64,000 nt of DNA from Raphanus sativus (taxonomy: Eukaryota > Streptophyta > Magnoliopsida > Brassicales > Brassicaceae), in NCBI RefSeq assembly GCF_000801105.2, contig NC_079515.1, positions 33,751,407-33,815,406 on the forward strand, written 5' to 3'. The first letter of the stretch is position 1. Each line of letters begins with the position of its first letter. A program made the translations under genes and the position numbers. Positions 11,149 to 22,900 of this stretch are shown here, in pieces. The notes under the pieces are model-generated. The model saw nothing but the letters and a program-made list of their open reading frames with translations. It had not been told where the DNA came from and did no database searches.

Positions 11149-14100
11149 TCCTATGCATAATAATATAATATATACAGACCTTTATGTGGAGATGTGGCTT
11201 ACATTTTCTTTTTCTTGCTGATTGACTTTGTATTGTTAGGCTTTAACAGTTTTGTATCGTTACTTTTTAATTTCTAGTTCTTTTTAAGTTTGATTGTTGT
11301 TGTACGAATAAATAACGTTGAAGAGAAGTTCTTTTTGACAGTTGTTTGCATTCTATTCTATAGTTTGATAGAGCTAACAGTAGAACTGTAAGACACTGTT
11401 GCAAAAAAAGAAAAGAAACATGAGTAGACATCACTTCACACATGAGTGGATAAATAGAAACAAGATAAGATCAGATGATGAATGAAAGTGACGTTTCATG
11501 AATTTCACCTATTTTATGCGATACGTAAGTATTGTGAGTTTGAATGCGGGCACGAAAAGACAGCACAAGCTCAAGACAATGCAATTTTTTTTTGTTAAAT
11601 GTGGAAACAAGATAAACAAAAAGCAAGAAACTGTGGTGAATATTATCAGTAAAAAAAAACTGGTGAATATTAGATAATTTACATTGCTTAAGAAACTCAT
11701 GTTAATGTTTATATATTTTGTTATGTGTTAGTGCATATACGTAGTATTGTTTTGGATATATTGTATTTACATTAAACTTAGAAAAATAGACCGTCTCCTA
11801 CCTCGACGACACAGTCTGAAACTATTGTTGGGAAAGTTCATATCATATCTTTCTTACTTTAATTCATTTACTTTCTGAATATTTTTACCCTGGAAAGTGG
11901 AAAGGATGGGTCACACTATTTTCCAATTTTTTTTTTTTTATCTTTCTGAACTTTGGGTCTGGTATCTGATAGCAACTTAGATATTTTGGACAACTCAACG
12001 AGTAATAGCCACAAATGTGATATCCTAAACCATTTTTTATTTCCATTTAATACTAAATAGTTTGGGACACAGTCTTTGTTGGCGCTGAAAATAAAAAGCA
12101 TGTCAATTTGCCTTTTTCTTCTTTTTTTTTTTGCCTTTTCACAATTTCACTTTGTGGCAAAGCAGTCTGTCCCTTTGTCTGAAAAGACATAGGGCAGTTA
12201 ACTGATCAGATTAATTCTTTCAGTAGAAAAAGTGACATGATATTGGAAGAGATCAGTGGAAATTGAAAAAGATAAGCCACTTAGAAAGTGAATTTTAAAA
12301 GAAACTTTAGATGAGTAGACTTCCACATGAATGGCTTCTCCTACGAGTTGACTCGTGTAAAGTAAACCACATGCTTCACTTTTAAGAATGACTGGTTACT
12401 ACACCCCGTAAACTAAAAATAAGAAGAGAGAAATTATTTAAATAATTTCTCCGGCCATGTAAACCACATGGTTCTTCACTCTTTAGCTGCTTATATCTTT
12501 CGTTATGTTTTAGTTACGTTAGTTTATCAGTTTACCATTGAATGTTTCTCGGGTTGTAACCGGCTTAACCCATCATTTAAGTATTGGTTGTTAAAAAAAT
12601 TGGATATCTAGATGTTTTGAGAAGAGATGTCGTTAATACACCTCTTCTCAAAACCTTTTTTAATAGATTTATTTGCCAAATAACCAAAAAAAAAAATAGA
12701 TTTTGGAAGTGAAAATAGAGAAAGATAGAAAGAGAAAGTAGGAGAGAGGAAGAGATTTTTGTTATTTAGTGGATTATAGTTTCTTCTTGGTTATTATGCC
12801 TAATTTTCCTTTTTTAATTGGACCAATATTACTAGAAAAATATAAGGGATGCCATTAAGAACCCATTGTAACCGAAAAATTTAAAAACAAATAAGGGCTG
12901 TGATTACCACAATTTTGATAACCATGTAACTGCGCTGAGATAAAATATGTCATACGTCCACGATTAAATTATTTTTACATAATTAAATATTTTTTATTTT
13001 ATTTTCAAGTAAAAAATGACTAATATTATTATCATTTTATGTTATAAAAAATAAAATACCATATAACTTTTATATATTATTTTATTTTGAAATAAAAACC
13101 CACTAAATAATTATTATCATTTATTTTATTTTAAAATATTGATTATAATTTTTATTTAAGTTATATTTAATACTATTAAATTCATCAAATTTTAAAATTT
13201 TATTTTATAATATAGTTAAACCTGTTTTCCTAACTAATACATTTTTCGTTAATAAATATATTGTTTGTTTTGTGCTTTTCATAATTAATATTTTGTAATT
13301 TTTAATATAGTACTAGATTCTGATCCGTATTTTGAAAGGATGAGTATATCTTTTGTTTTAATTTTTTTGAATGAATTTATTTTTTTTATATTTGAGCTTT
13401 TTGTAATCATATTTGTATTTTGTATTAATTTAATTTGATATAACAATCTCTTAAAAAAATGAAATACGTAGTTGGACATAAAATTTATCAATAGGTCATA
13501 TTCCTATTTTAGTAGAATATATTTTATATAAAATCAATACATGTATAATATTGTTAAACCAAAAAATATAAATATAAATAAATTTTATAAACAAGTAGTT
13601 ACGTAAATTTAATAAACATATAATTACGGAAATTTAATAAACATAATATCAATGATGACAGAAATAATAACATAATATTAAAGTGTGATAAAACAATTAT
13701 TTATAAATTTCAAATAATAAAAATATAAAAATCATTAAAACAGAAAACATCAAATAATATAATATATTACTTTGGTGTAATATTTGATGTCATGTTTGGA
13801 GAAAGTTTTAACACCAAAACATCAAATTTGGTGTAATTTCAACGCCAAATTTGATGTTATAGTTGGAGATGCTTTTATATTATATGTTTAATTAATCACA
13901 GTGAATCCAATTCATGTGTCTTTCATAGCTCTCTACTAATAGAAAAGCTACATGTTCTATTTCTTGATTATGCCATGTAGATTCAGTTTTATCAAGCTTT
14001 CGAAAGAATGAAGCAAAATATATTTTTAATACCACCATGTTGAATTTATAAACCTGAAACTAGGTTTGAAGATCATAACAAAATAATTTACAATATTAAT

Positions 14101-14316
14101 TTTCTTTTGTTTACAAGAAACTGGATGCAACAATGTATAATTGTACTAGTGACCCAACCAACAGAGCATTTACTAAGTTACATTAGTTTTATCTTTTAAG
14201 GATATATTATAGAATAACATGTTTTAATGATTTATATACCAAAGGTAAAAAGGACAATGATAAGCAACAAAAGATGAAATTACATTTTGATGGAATAATG
14301 TGAAACCACTACTCAA
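11149..14316. other. Long AT-rich intergenic interval
   Basis: No credible gene. A 13-bp perfect inverted repeat lies at 12614-12626 / 12642-12654 (15-nt loop). Near 13818-13858 another hairpin (aacatcaaatttgg and its complement) is followed by ttggagatgcttta, matching the 3' end of the MITE family seen at 27795-28486, so this is probably a truncated relative. The stretch 12950-13700 is very AT-rich with no evident structure. Confidence 0.5.
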
Positions 14317-15906
14317 TTATATCTCATTGTCCCAAAGTTGTGCAATGGATTTGTAAGGGCTTGTGGTTTGATTAACAAGGAAATCTCCTCTCATGAGCTT
14401 CCACTCCTCCAATTGGTCAATACGTGACAAGTCTTGATCATCCAATTTAATCTCTAAGACTCTCTTATTTTCCCTCATTCTTGCTCCATCAAAACTCTTC
14501 ACTATCACACTTGCCCCTTTTGACATTCCCCACCTTAGAGCCACCTTCATGTTTAGATATAAATTTAAATTAAATAAGGTTCTTAGAAAAAGGGTAAAGA
14601 ACCCAAATCAAGTTATATATTTACTTTTTGAGTTACCTGAGCTGGGGTGGCATTATGCTTGAGGGCAATGGATTTGATGACAGGATGTTCAATAACAGCT
14701 GTTGACCCCCAACAATTCCCTGGAGCACCAAGTGGTGAATATCCACTTACATGGATCTTGTTCTCTTCACACACTTCCCTTAGCTTGCTTTGTCTCCATA
14801 ATGGATGCATCTCGACCTATACATACACAAAATCTTAGTTTATCGAAACTCGCCAAAAGAAAGCAAGAAAATCTTGGTGGTAATGTGTTGCATCCAAACC
14901 TGGTTAACTGAAGGAGAAACAGAAGCAAAATCGAGGAGATCGTAGATCTTTTTAGAAGAGAAGTTGCTTACACCAATGGATTTACACAAACCCATCTCCA
15001 AGCATCTCTCCATGGCTTGCCATGTTTCTTCAATCCCCAAATCTTTCTCAAACTCTTCTTCCTTTGGGATAGGCTCACTCACTCCTGGTTTTAGCTTTAT
15101 TGGCCAATGCACCAAGTAACTATCTAGATACTCTAGCCCCATTGTTCTATAAAGTTATAAACAATATGGTCATTAGATTGATCTGTCGAACTTCATAGTA
15201 TTGTAGGTTAGTGTTTTTGTCGGGAAAAGCTTACTTGAGAGTTTGTCTGAGGGCAGAGATAGGGTCATGGTGGTCGCTAGACCATAACTTTGAAGTGACA
15301 AAGAGATCTTCTCTTTGTACAGTTCCATAGGAGATAGCTTGACCCAATGCATTTCCTAGAGCTTCTTCCGATCCATATATCTTTGCCGTGTCAAAATGTC
15401 TGTACCCTATCTGCCTCCATTCCAATAAGCAATGAGACATTAGAAGTTACAACAACGATTTTAATAAATTCCTTACTGAAATTGGAATAGCTAACATTTC
15501 TGTATATTAATTTTCTTATTTATTTTATACTTTCCTACTTGTAGGTAATTTGTATACCATGTTATAATTTTGTATAAATAGAAATATACTACTATAAAAT
15601 TTAATCATGTTGGTGGTCAAGTGATAACTACTCTACTCATAAGGGATGGTATATGATATACAAGAAGAAGAAAATACAACATACCAAATAAAGATTGAGA
15701 AAGAAATGTCCAACTCTTTAGTTGGTAAATTTTTGTATGATTAAAAGTAAAGACATGAAATTATTTTGAAAGAGAGGAATATGAACCTTGATGGCTTGAT
15801 GGACGGCTGAGATGGTGCTCTCTCGATCTTTTTTAGGACAATAAGTTCCCATTCCAAGCAATGGAATCGTCTTTCCACACCTGAGACGTGCCACATCAGT
15901 CCTCAT
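14317..15906 (-). CDS. Aldo-keto reductase family oxidoreductase (NAD(P)H)
   Basis: Five exons on the minus strand, 15906-15787, 15410-15235, 15146-14900, 14816-14637 and 14544-14317, give 316 aa. The AKR catalytic tetrad is complete: D47 and Y52 in FDTAKIYGSE, K81 in FVTSKLW and H112 in YLVHWP. A conserved barrel motif (SPLGAPG) and the nucleotide-binding end (KGASVIVKSFDGARMREN) are present. The family reduces aldehydes and ketones, using NADPH in plant AKR4-type enzymes; the substrate cannot be told from sequence. By order it matches At5g62420, a neighbour of SMC2 and CDF1. A TATATAAA box lies at 15998-16005, about 90 bases upstream of the start, and a Helitron is inserted about 480 bases upstream. 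Confidence 0.93.
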
Positions 15907-15997
15907 GTCTTTTTTACTTTTCTTTCTCCTTCTCTCTCTGTAGTCTCGATCGATGTGTTTCTATCTGTTGAGTGTTGAGTGTTGAGACTATGATGCG

Positions 15998-16005
15998 TTT
16001 ATATA
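15998..16005 (-). promoter_or_regulatory. TATA box of the aldo-keto reductase gene
   Basis: TATATAAA on the minus strand about 90 bases before the start codon at 15906, a normal plant spacing allowing for a short leader. Confidence 0.6.
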
Positions 16006-16390
16006 GGCCATTAAAAGGTCAACGATATTGACTTTTTAATTCTTTCTAAAACAATCTCCCTTATGACATGAATTATTATATGTAGAATATGACCTATATA
16101 TGGAGTATCTTATGATAGTTTAATGTTTTAAATTTTCAAATGTAATATGGAAATGGGACTAGGGAGGTATCGAAGCACGAGAGTTTTCCATGTCTTCTGG
16201 GATTTCTTAGCCTACCCGAATCCTCATCTCTCAAACCTCAAGATGATATCTTGTCTCCTCAATAAATTTCCTCATTAGTATTTTGAGTATTTCCCAAAAT
16301 ATAGTTGTACTTACATTTTTATTTTGCAACTTGGTTTTATTGGAAAGTTTACAAGCTAAATGATTGTCAACTGTTTAATCTTAACTCATA

Positions 16391-17039
16391 CTAGACTTTG
16401 ACCCGCGCTTTGGAATCGCGGAATATTTTACGATGAAAAATTTCATTAATAACTTAACAAATATTTTGGTAATTTTTAAAGAGTGTGTATTTAAAATATT
16501 TTTGCATTTAAATCAGTGTTTTTAAATTCAACCTGATTGTGATTATACCGGTTAATCCGGAGATCTGACAATTCAATTTAGGTTTCTAAAATATTCATAT
16601 TAAAAAAAAATCAGTAAAACCTGAGACTAACCGATTAAACTGATGGATGACCGATATGTAATCTAATTGGATTTAAATTGTAATAGTTTCATAATTTGTA
16701 ATCTTATAATCCAAATTTTAAAGTTCATTATTTTGCAATTTATGAAATTATGCATTTGTACAAAATTTTAAAGAGAAAATGATAGATATAAAATAAATAA
16801 GATTAATTATTGTATTGTTTGGAAACATTAATAGTATTATAAAAAATATATTGTTTGGAAACATTGATAGTAGTATAAAGAAATAAGTATATTGTTTGGA
16901 AACATGGATAGTAGTATAAAGAAAGAAACATTAGTGATTTAATGTAGGTTTAACTATAAAGTATAAAGGTGTATTTAATTTAAAAATTTACAAAATAAAT
17001 GTTAGGTCCAACATAATGTTTCTGTTTTAATAAGATAGA
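16391..17039 (-). mobile_element. Non-autonomous Helitron, 649 bp
   Basis: Read on the minus strand it starts TCTATCTTATTAAAACAG after an A and ends CTAG before a T. The 3' hairpin (16403-16421) has one mismatch, so it is slightly decayed. It is the same family and nearly the same length as the element at 50034-50679, sharing three internal copies of a roughly 35-bp unit containing TTGTTTGGAAACAT (about 16815-16925). It has no coding capacity. It sits in the aldo-keto reductase promoter region. Confidence 0.85.
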
Positions 17040-19110
17040 TAAATTATAAACGAAGTAACGGTCTAATAATATTTTATTGAACTGATAGTTCCAGATATAT
17101 TTCCTCTATTGTGAATGTAACCAACAATAGAGAAGATTACTTATATGACACAAACAAACTCGTTATTTTATTACTTGATTATTTCTCATTTTATTGGATA
17201 TTATGTATTTAACCAAAAACATGGGATATTTAGTAAGTGTATATCGGAGTTAACACGAGATCTTTTGGAAATGAGTCAGAGATAAATCCTGAAAATTTGT
17301 CTCTGAAATTCAAAGTAGACAATATCGTAATAATCAGAAATTAAATAATTGGACATATAATTAACAAAAATCCAACATTAGTCTAGTAATTAACTGATGA
17401 ATCAGAGTTAACTTAAATATTTTCTTAGAAAAAAATATTTTCCAATTGTTTCACAAATCATATCATAAATCATGCATGTTATCTTTCTTTTTTTCATCAC
17501 AGAAATCATAAAGCATGCATGTTACCTTTTGTTTTTCAGAACAGAATATATCAGATTAAAATTAACATACTGTTTATTTTTTTTACAGTTTACAACATCA
17601 ACAATAATTAATTATGATTGAAATCACATTAGAAACATTTGAATCTTAACTTTTGTCAGTGTCATATATAACCATGAATTAGTAGTTATGTTTTAGTTTT
17701 CTAGTTAAGCCATTTAAGCCAGCATGATTCTTACTTTTCAAGTTGTTTTAACGTAACACTCATAGATATGATATACTACAAATATTAAGAATCAGCAGGA
17801 ACATATTACGATTTTATATTATGAATCATATATTATTAAAATCTCATCATCCACATTGGCGTTTTGTATGAAAAATATTCGTTTCTAAGATGATATAATA
17901 ACAATACTAGAAAGGGCGGTTTGACATACGATAACTTGTCAATGATTTGAGGAGGAAATGAAAGTCAACTCGAAGGCGACCGCATGCAACGACGCTGGCT
18001 TACTAACCAAATTACATATGAATTAAGCGTAGACATATTCAATGGATAAAACTAGTATTAATTTTCTAAAATATATAAAATGAAATGCAATGTTGGTTCA
18101 TGTAGTATTTTACAACTAAAGAAAGTCATGTTCCTGCGTTTCTAGTGCACCGCCAGAAGATTTCACAAATCTTTTCCATGTGATTTACTATTATTTTTCT
18201 TTTCATTTTGAATTCGCAGTCTTATTAATATAAATGTCTGCTTTGTAAACTAGAATTAAATGTCAACTACCGCTTACTACCACTTCAATTTCATCAATTT
18301 TCTCAAAACGGTTTGACCTCTCAAGTGTATATTAATTCGATCTATAAAATGTGTCTCTGATTTTAATTATTATACATTTCTTCTCTTACTTATGTGATAA
18401 TGTCAGTGACTCACGACTCATGATATATGCAGAAAAATTATCTTAATAAATAAACTGAAACAAAATTAGATCAAATGCACCTTTCTGTTGGTTGCTATTA
18501 TTAATTTATGGTTGTTGGAACATAGATATCAGCATACAAAATGCATTATAAGTAGTTGGAGTTAGAGATATTTTATAGAGAAAACAGGTAAAATAATCAA
18601 ACCATGAATTAAAATTGCTTAAACATGTTGCGGTGGTCTAGTATATGAGCTCACTACTTAATGTCTATTTGAATATCCGAAAAGAAAGACCATATATGAA
18701 CTACACCTTCAATTGTAGTAGTTTAGTCTCAATTCTGAGATACCTCCATTTTGAAAAGGAAAAATAAATGAAATTAGTTTTATAGTTTCTCGTTAATCTG
18801 TGAGCATCATGATGTGATAGTAGTTATTATATATAAATATACACAAAAGTAAAAATCTCGTTTGTAAACCAACCTAAGCATGCAAACATTTTACCGACTA
18901 AAACCAATTAGAGTTTGATCTGCACATCTTATCGATTAAAACCAACTAGAGTTTGATCTACACCTATGTGCAGATTTTACTTAAACAGAATCTTTTCACA
19001 TTAAACGAGAAACCAGCAATATGAAAAAATGGACAATGGAGTGTTCCAAAAAAAAAGGACAAATGATCCACTAATAAATCGGAATGAGCTTGCAAAAGCT
19101 GGATTAGTGA
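17040..19110. other. AT-rich intergenic DNA
   Basis: I see no gene, RNA or bounded element here. Short imperfect repeats (catgcatgttaycttt at about 17473 and 17514; a gtttgatctrcacmt pair at about 18914 and 18952) are present but not informative. Confidence 0.45.
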
Positions 19111-19114
19111 TTTA

Positions 19115-19913
19115 TACTTCAAATGATTCGATCGAAGTATAAGCAGAGATCACTTAATCTGCTTCGTAGAATGATCTAGAATATCTTGAAGATCCGTTTG
19201 ATATAATTAGGAATGATTCTAAGATTTGTTATGTATTCGTAGGAATACTTCTCATGCGTTAGTTGTAAGATAGTGAGAAAAGCCTGGACATGGACTTGAT
19301 TTTCTGACATGGCAAATGGTAGTATCCATGATTGAAGAGATGTGCTAGAGTTGTATTGGCTGAGATTCCCATGCGTGAGTTTCTGTGAGAGAAAGTAGAA
19401 AGTGTTTGATGTTCCCAAAAGATCCGACCAGAATCTGATGGAGATTTCTCAATCTCCACCCTCCGGAGATCTCTGTTAACGGTTTTGTTATCATCACTTG
19501 TTGAGTGCTGAGGCATTACCAGTGTTTTTAAAATCGGACCGCTAAACGAACCTGAAATATTTTGGGTTACAGGTCAATGTAGTTCGACCTAGTTCGATTG
19601 GGTTCGACCGGGTTTAAAATCAACGCAGCATTACATAGTAAAAACCATGATTGTACTGTTTCTTCTCTCGTTAGGTATAATATCAATACCGTTCAGCTAC
19701 AAAGAAACATCTGTTTCAAAACAAACAGAACCGATAAAAAACCCGAACCGCCTTTGGATCAAACTAAGACACACACACCTAAACCGAGCAAAGAGTAAAG
19801 AGCAAGAAGAAAACATAAAGATAAATTATGGACAATGATACACCAAGGAAAACATTTCTGAGCAGTGATGGATACTTATTTATCTAATGATTCGATTGAT
19901 GCATAAGCAGAGA
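19115..19913. repeat. Segment flanked by a degraded duplication of the SMC2 3' end
   Basis: The sequence aatgattcgat...ataagcagagatcactt...tctgctt appears at about 19122-19170 and again at about 19888-19930, where it is the last codons and 3' UTR of SMC2. The repeats differ at several bases. Between them is a gtttttaaaatcggaccg/ggttcgacc-type repeat (19520-19620) common in Brassicaceae genomes. This looks like an old insertion or local duplication rather than a gene. Confidence 0.5.
19259..19516 (-). pseudogene. Possible small hypothetical protein or gene fragment
   Basis: An 85-aa minus-strand frame with fairly balanced composition (NRDLRRVEIEKSPSDSGRIF, then HLFNHGYYHLPCQKIKSM). It lies within the segment flanked by the SMC2 3'-end duplication. 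I do not recognise the protein and see no splice partners. It could be a captured gene fragment or chance. Confidence 0.2.
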
Positions 19914-22900
19914 TCACTTGGTCTGCTTTGTTACTGTCCTCTGGACTGTTGAAACTCCATCAACGAACTTTGTCCGGAAAAGAACATTGGCATTGTTGAA
20001 CATTCCTTCTTTCAGCGAAACCACGATGAACTGTTCAAAGATGAGGTTTCAAAAGCAGAGGGAACGGTTTTTGAGACCATATTGGATTTTAAGTATACAA
20101 CATAAGATTAAGTAAAGGGTTGAGATAGAGTTTTTGACCTGCGAGTGAGGGAAATGAGCTTTTATCATTCTTCCTATGTTCTGTGTGTGACTGAGATCAA
20201 GAGCTGCATCAACCTGACAAATTCAAATCATGAATGTTTCTCCTTTTTTCACTTGCTGAGACATCTGAAATCTGAGAACGCAGAGATGTACCTCGTCTAA
20301 AATATAAAGAGGAGCAGGTTTGAAGAGAAGCAATGCCAAGATTAACGATAGCGCAAGAAGAGATCTTTGCCCTCCGCTGAGTTCTGATAAAGACTGCTTC
20401 CATACTTTGCCAAAGGCAACACGCACCTCAAGACCATCAAGGAAGGTACCGCCTTCAGGAGGTTCTAGCTTTGCCATGGTACCAGGTAGTAGAGTTGAAA
20501 AGATTGACCCAAAGTCCCTAAACATATGATTTAACAAAAGTACAGATCAGAGATAAAGAAAAGGAGAGGAACACAACGGACTCATTGTTGGAGATAGGTA
20601 AGGCAACTTACTGGTTAACTTTAACCCATGTAACTTTCAGGGTTTCTTTCTTCTTCTCATCGAGCTCCTCAATCACTTTCGTGATTTTGGATTTGTCATT
20701 CTAATAAATAAAAGTTTCCATTAGTGATTGCACACGAAGCTGCTATTGAAATACATCAGGCCCCTCATCACTCAGTAACTAACCTCGATTGTATTTTTCT
20801 TCGATATCAGCGCATTGTATTCATCTTCTGCTTTCTCAAACATAGCCATAACCTTCTTGTTCACTCTTTTTTCCAAGCTTCATGAGGATAATGAATAACC
20901 AGCAACAGAAGAAGATTATTATATTGCACTCCCCAGAATGTGAAGATTAGTATAGACGGAATGTTAATCCTCATACACATACCTTGATTGATCTGTCTGG
21001 AGCTTTTCGAGCTTTTCTCTAGCTACGTACGGATTACAAGATTCAAAATCATAATCTGTCCCTCCTTTTCCAAAAAGTTGCTTTTCAGATGCTATCCATG
21101 TATGCTTCTCAACGAGCTTGTCGACTTTCACTGAGCAATCTTTATGATCCGTCTCCATCCTTACCACCTATAAAATATATTGGAGAGAGTTCTCAAGGAA
21201 AGTATATTCCTCGACATGCGAAGTTTCAATAAACTAAAAGTCCTTGTTTTATATTAGAAGTACTCAACTTTTCCCTCTTTATCTCACAATCAAGTTACCA
21301 GAAAGTTTTAGTTTTATATTCAGTCCCACTTTAATCAACACACCCACTTGAATGATAGATGTTAGTTAGCCATTACGAAGCTTAAGGCAAATACAAAACA
21401 TTTAAAAGAATATTGGATACACTATGCATAAACCAATTCATAACAAGAAGACGGGTTAGAAAGGATACCTCATTTTCCAGCTTCTTTTTCTCAAGCTTCA
21501 TGTCACTAAGCTTCTGTAGATATTTTTCCTGGTCAGTGACGTAACCACTAATCTGTGTATCGCATTCCTTCATCTTTGCATGTATCACCTTGAGCTCAGC
21601 ATGAGACTCATCATGAGTCTTCTGTAAGGCATCAACCTGCAGAGGAATAATATCTTGACATGATATATTTCCTCATTTTTAGCAAATCTAACAAAGAGTA
21701 GTGACACTAAAATCACCTTGGCCTGCTGCTCGTCTACTTCGGAAGTCAGAGTGGTAATCTGGGTTTTCAATGAAGCTAACTGGCTTTCCAATGAAGATTG
21801 TTCCTGAAGCATTGCTTCTTCCTCCATCACAAGCTTTTCTTTTTCATTTTCGTGACTCTGTAAGCATGAAGACCACAGAATGTTACAGCGAATTTTGGAA
21901 GTGCCAAAAGATTTAATGAAAATCTCCGAAAACTCAGAAGGCAATGTTCCAAAATAAATTTGGATAATCAGTGGCGTATAAGTACTCGAATGCAAAATCT
22001 TGAAATACCTTTAAATCTTTGGATGCTGCCTGCATCTGAGCTTTGATGGTCTTAATATTTTTTTCTAATCCTTTGAGTCTTCCTTCTCTGTTTTTGTCAT
22101 GGTCTTTAATGGATTTCTCTAATGTGGAGACAGAATCAACACAATTCTTGTAAGCAAGTTCCTTTTCTTTAATTTGGCATCTTGCTTCTTCAAGCTCTAA
22201 TTCAAGTTTTTGTACTGCTTCGCCAAGCTATATACAGATAGGTAAGCGGGAAGAAAGTGTAAATATGTGCCTCAAGTATGAATAAAAGACAATATGAAAC
22301 TGATAATTTAGCCTAAGATATAGATAGAAGAAGAAGAAGATATAAACCTTGTGATGCTCATTCTGTTCAGCCCTCTTCAGAAATAAGGACAATTCATACG
22401 TTTTTAGCTCCAACTGTGCTTTAACATCTGTGAATTTCTTTTGAAGAGGCTGAAGCTCTTTGATCTGAGATGTCAAGATAACCAAGAAATTAACGACTGA
22501 AAACACTTTATTACTGTGACATGAGGAGCATAAAGAGAGCAATAGGATAGCATTACGAAGATATATTTATATATCGCGGCGGAAAAATAGCTTAAGGGTT
22601 TACCTGTGCTTCAATGTCAGCCAACCTTTTCTGGTGTCCTAGTAATTCTGATTCAGCTTCTGCCAGGTCATGAAGTTGCCTAAGTAGATCACCTCCACCC
22701 CTAAGCCAAAAGAATATATAAGATAAAATGCTTTTATCCTTAAAACTTTACGATTTCTGAACCTCATCCATGAGAAATCAAGTCTCAGAAGAGATCTAAG
22801 ACTCCAAGAAGGAAAAACATACTTTCGACTCCCACCAGTGAGAAGACCACTGGGCTGGAAAACATCACCTTCAAGTGTGACACTTGGAGTCCGAATATCT

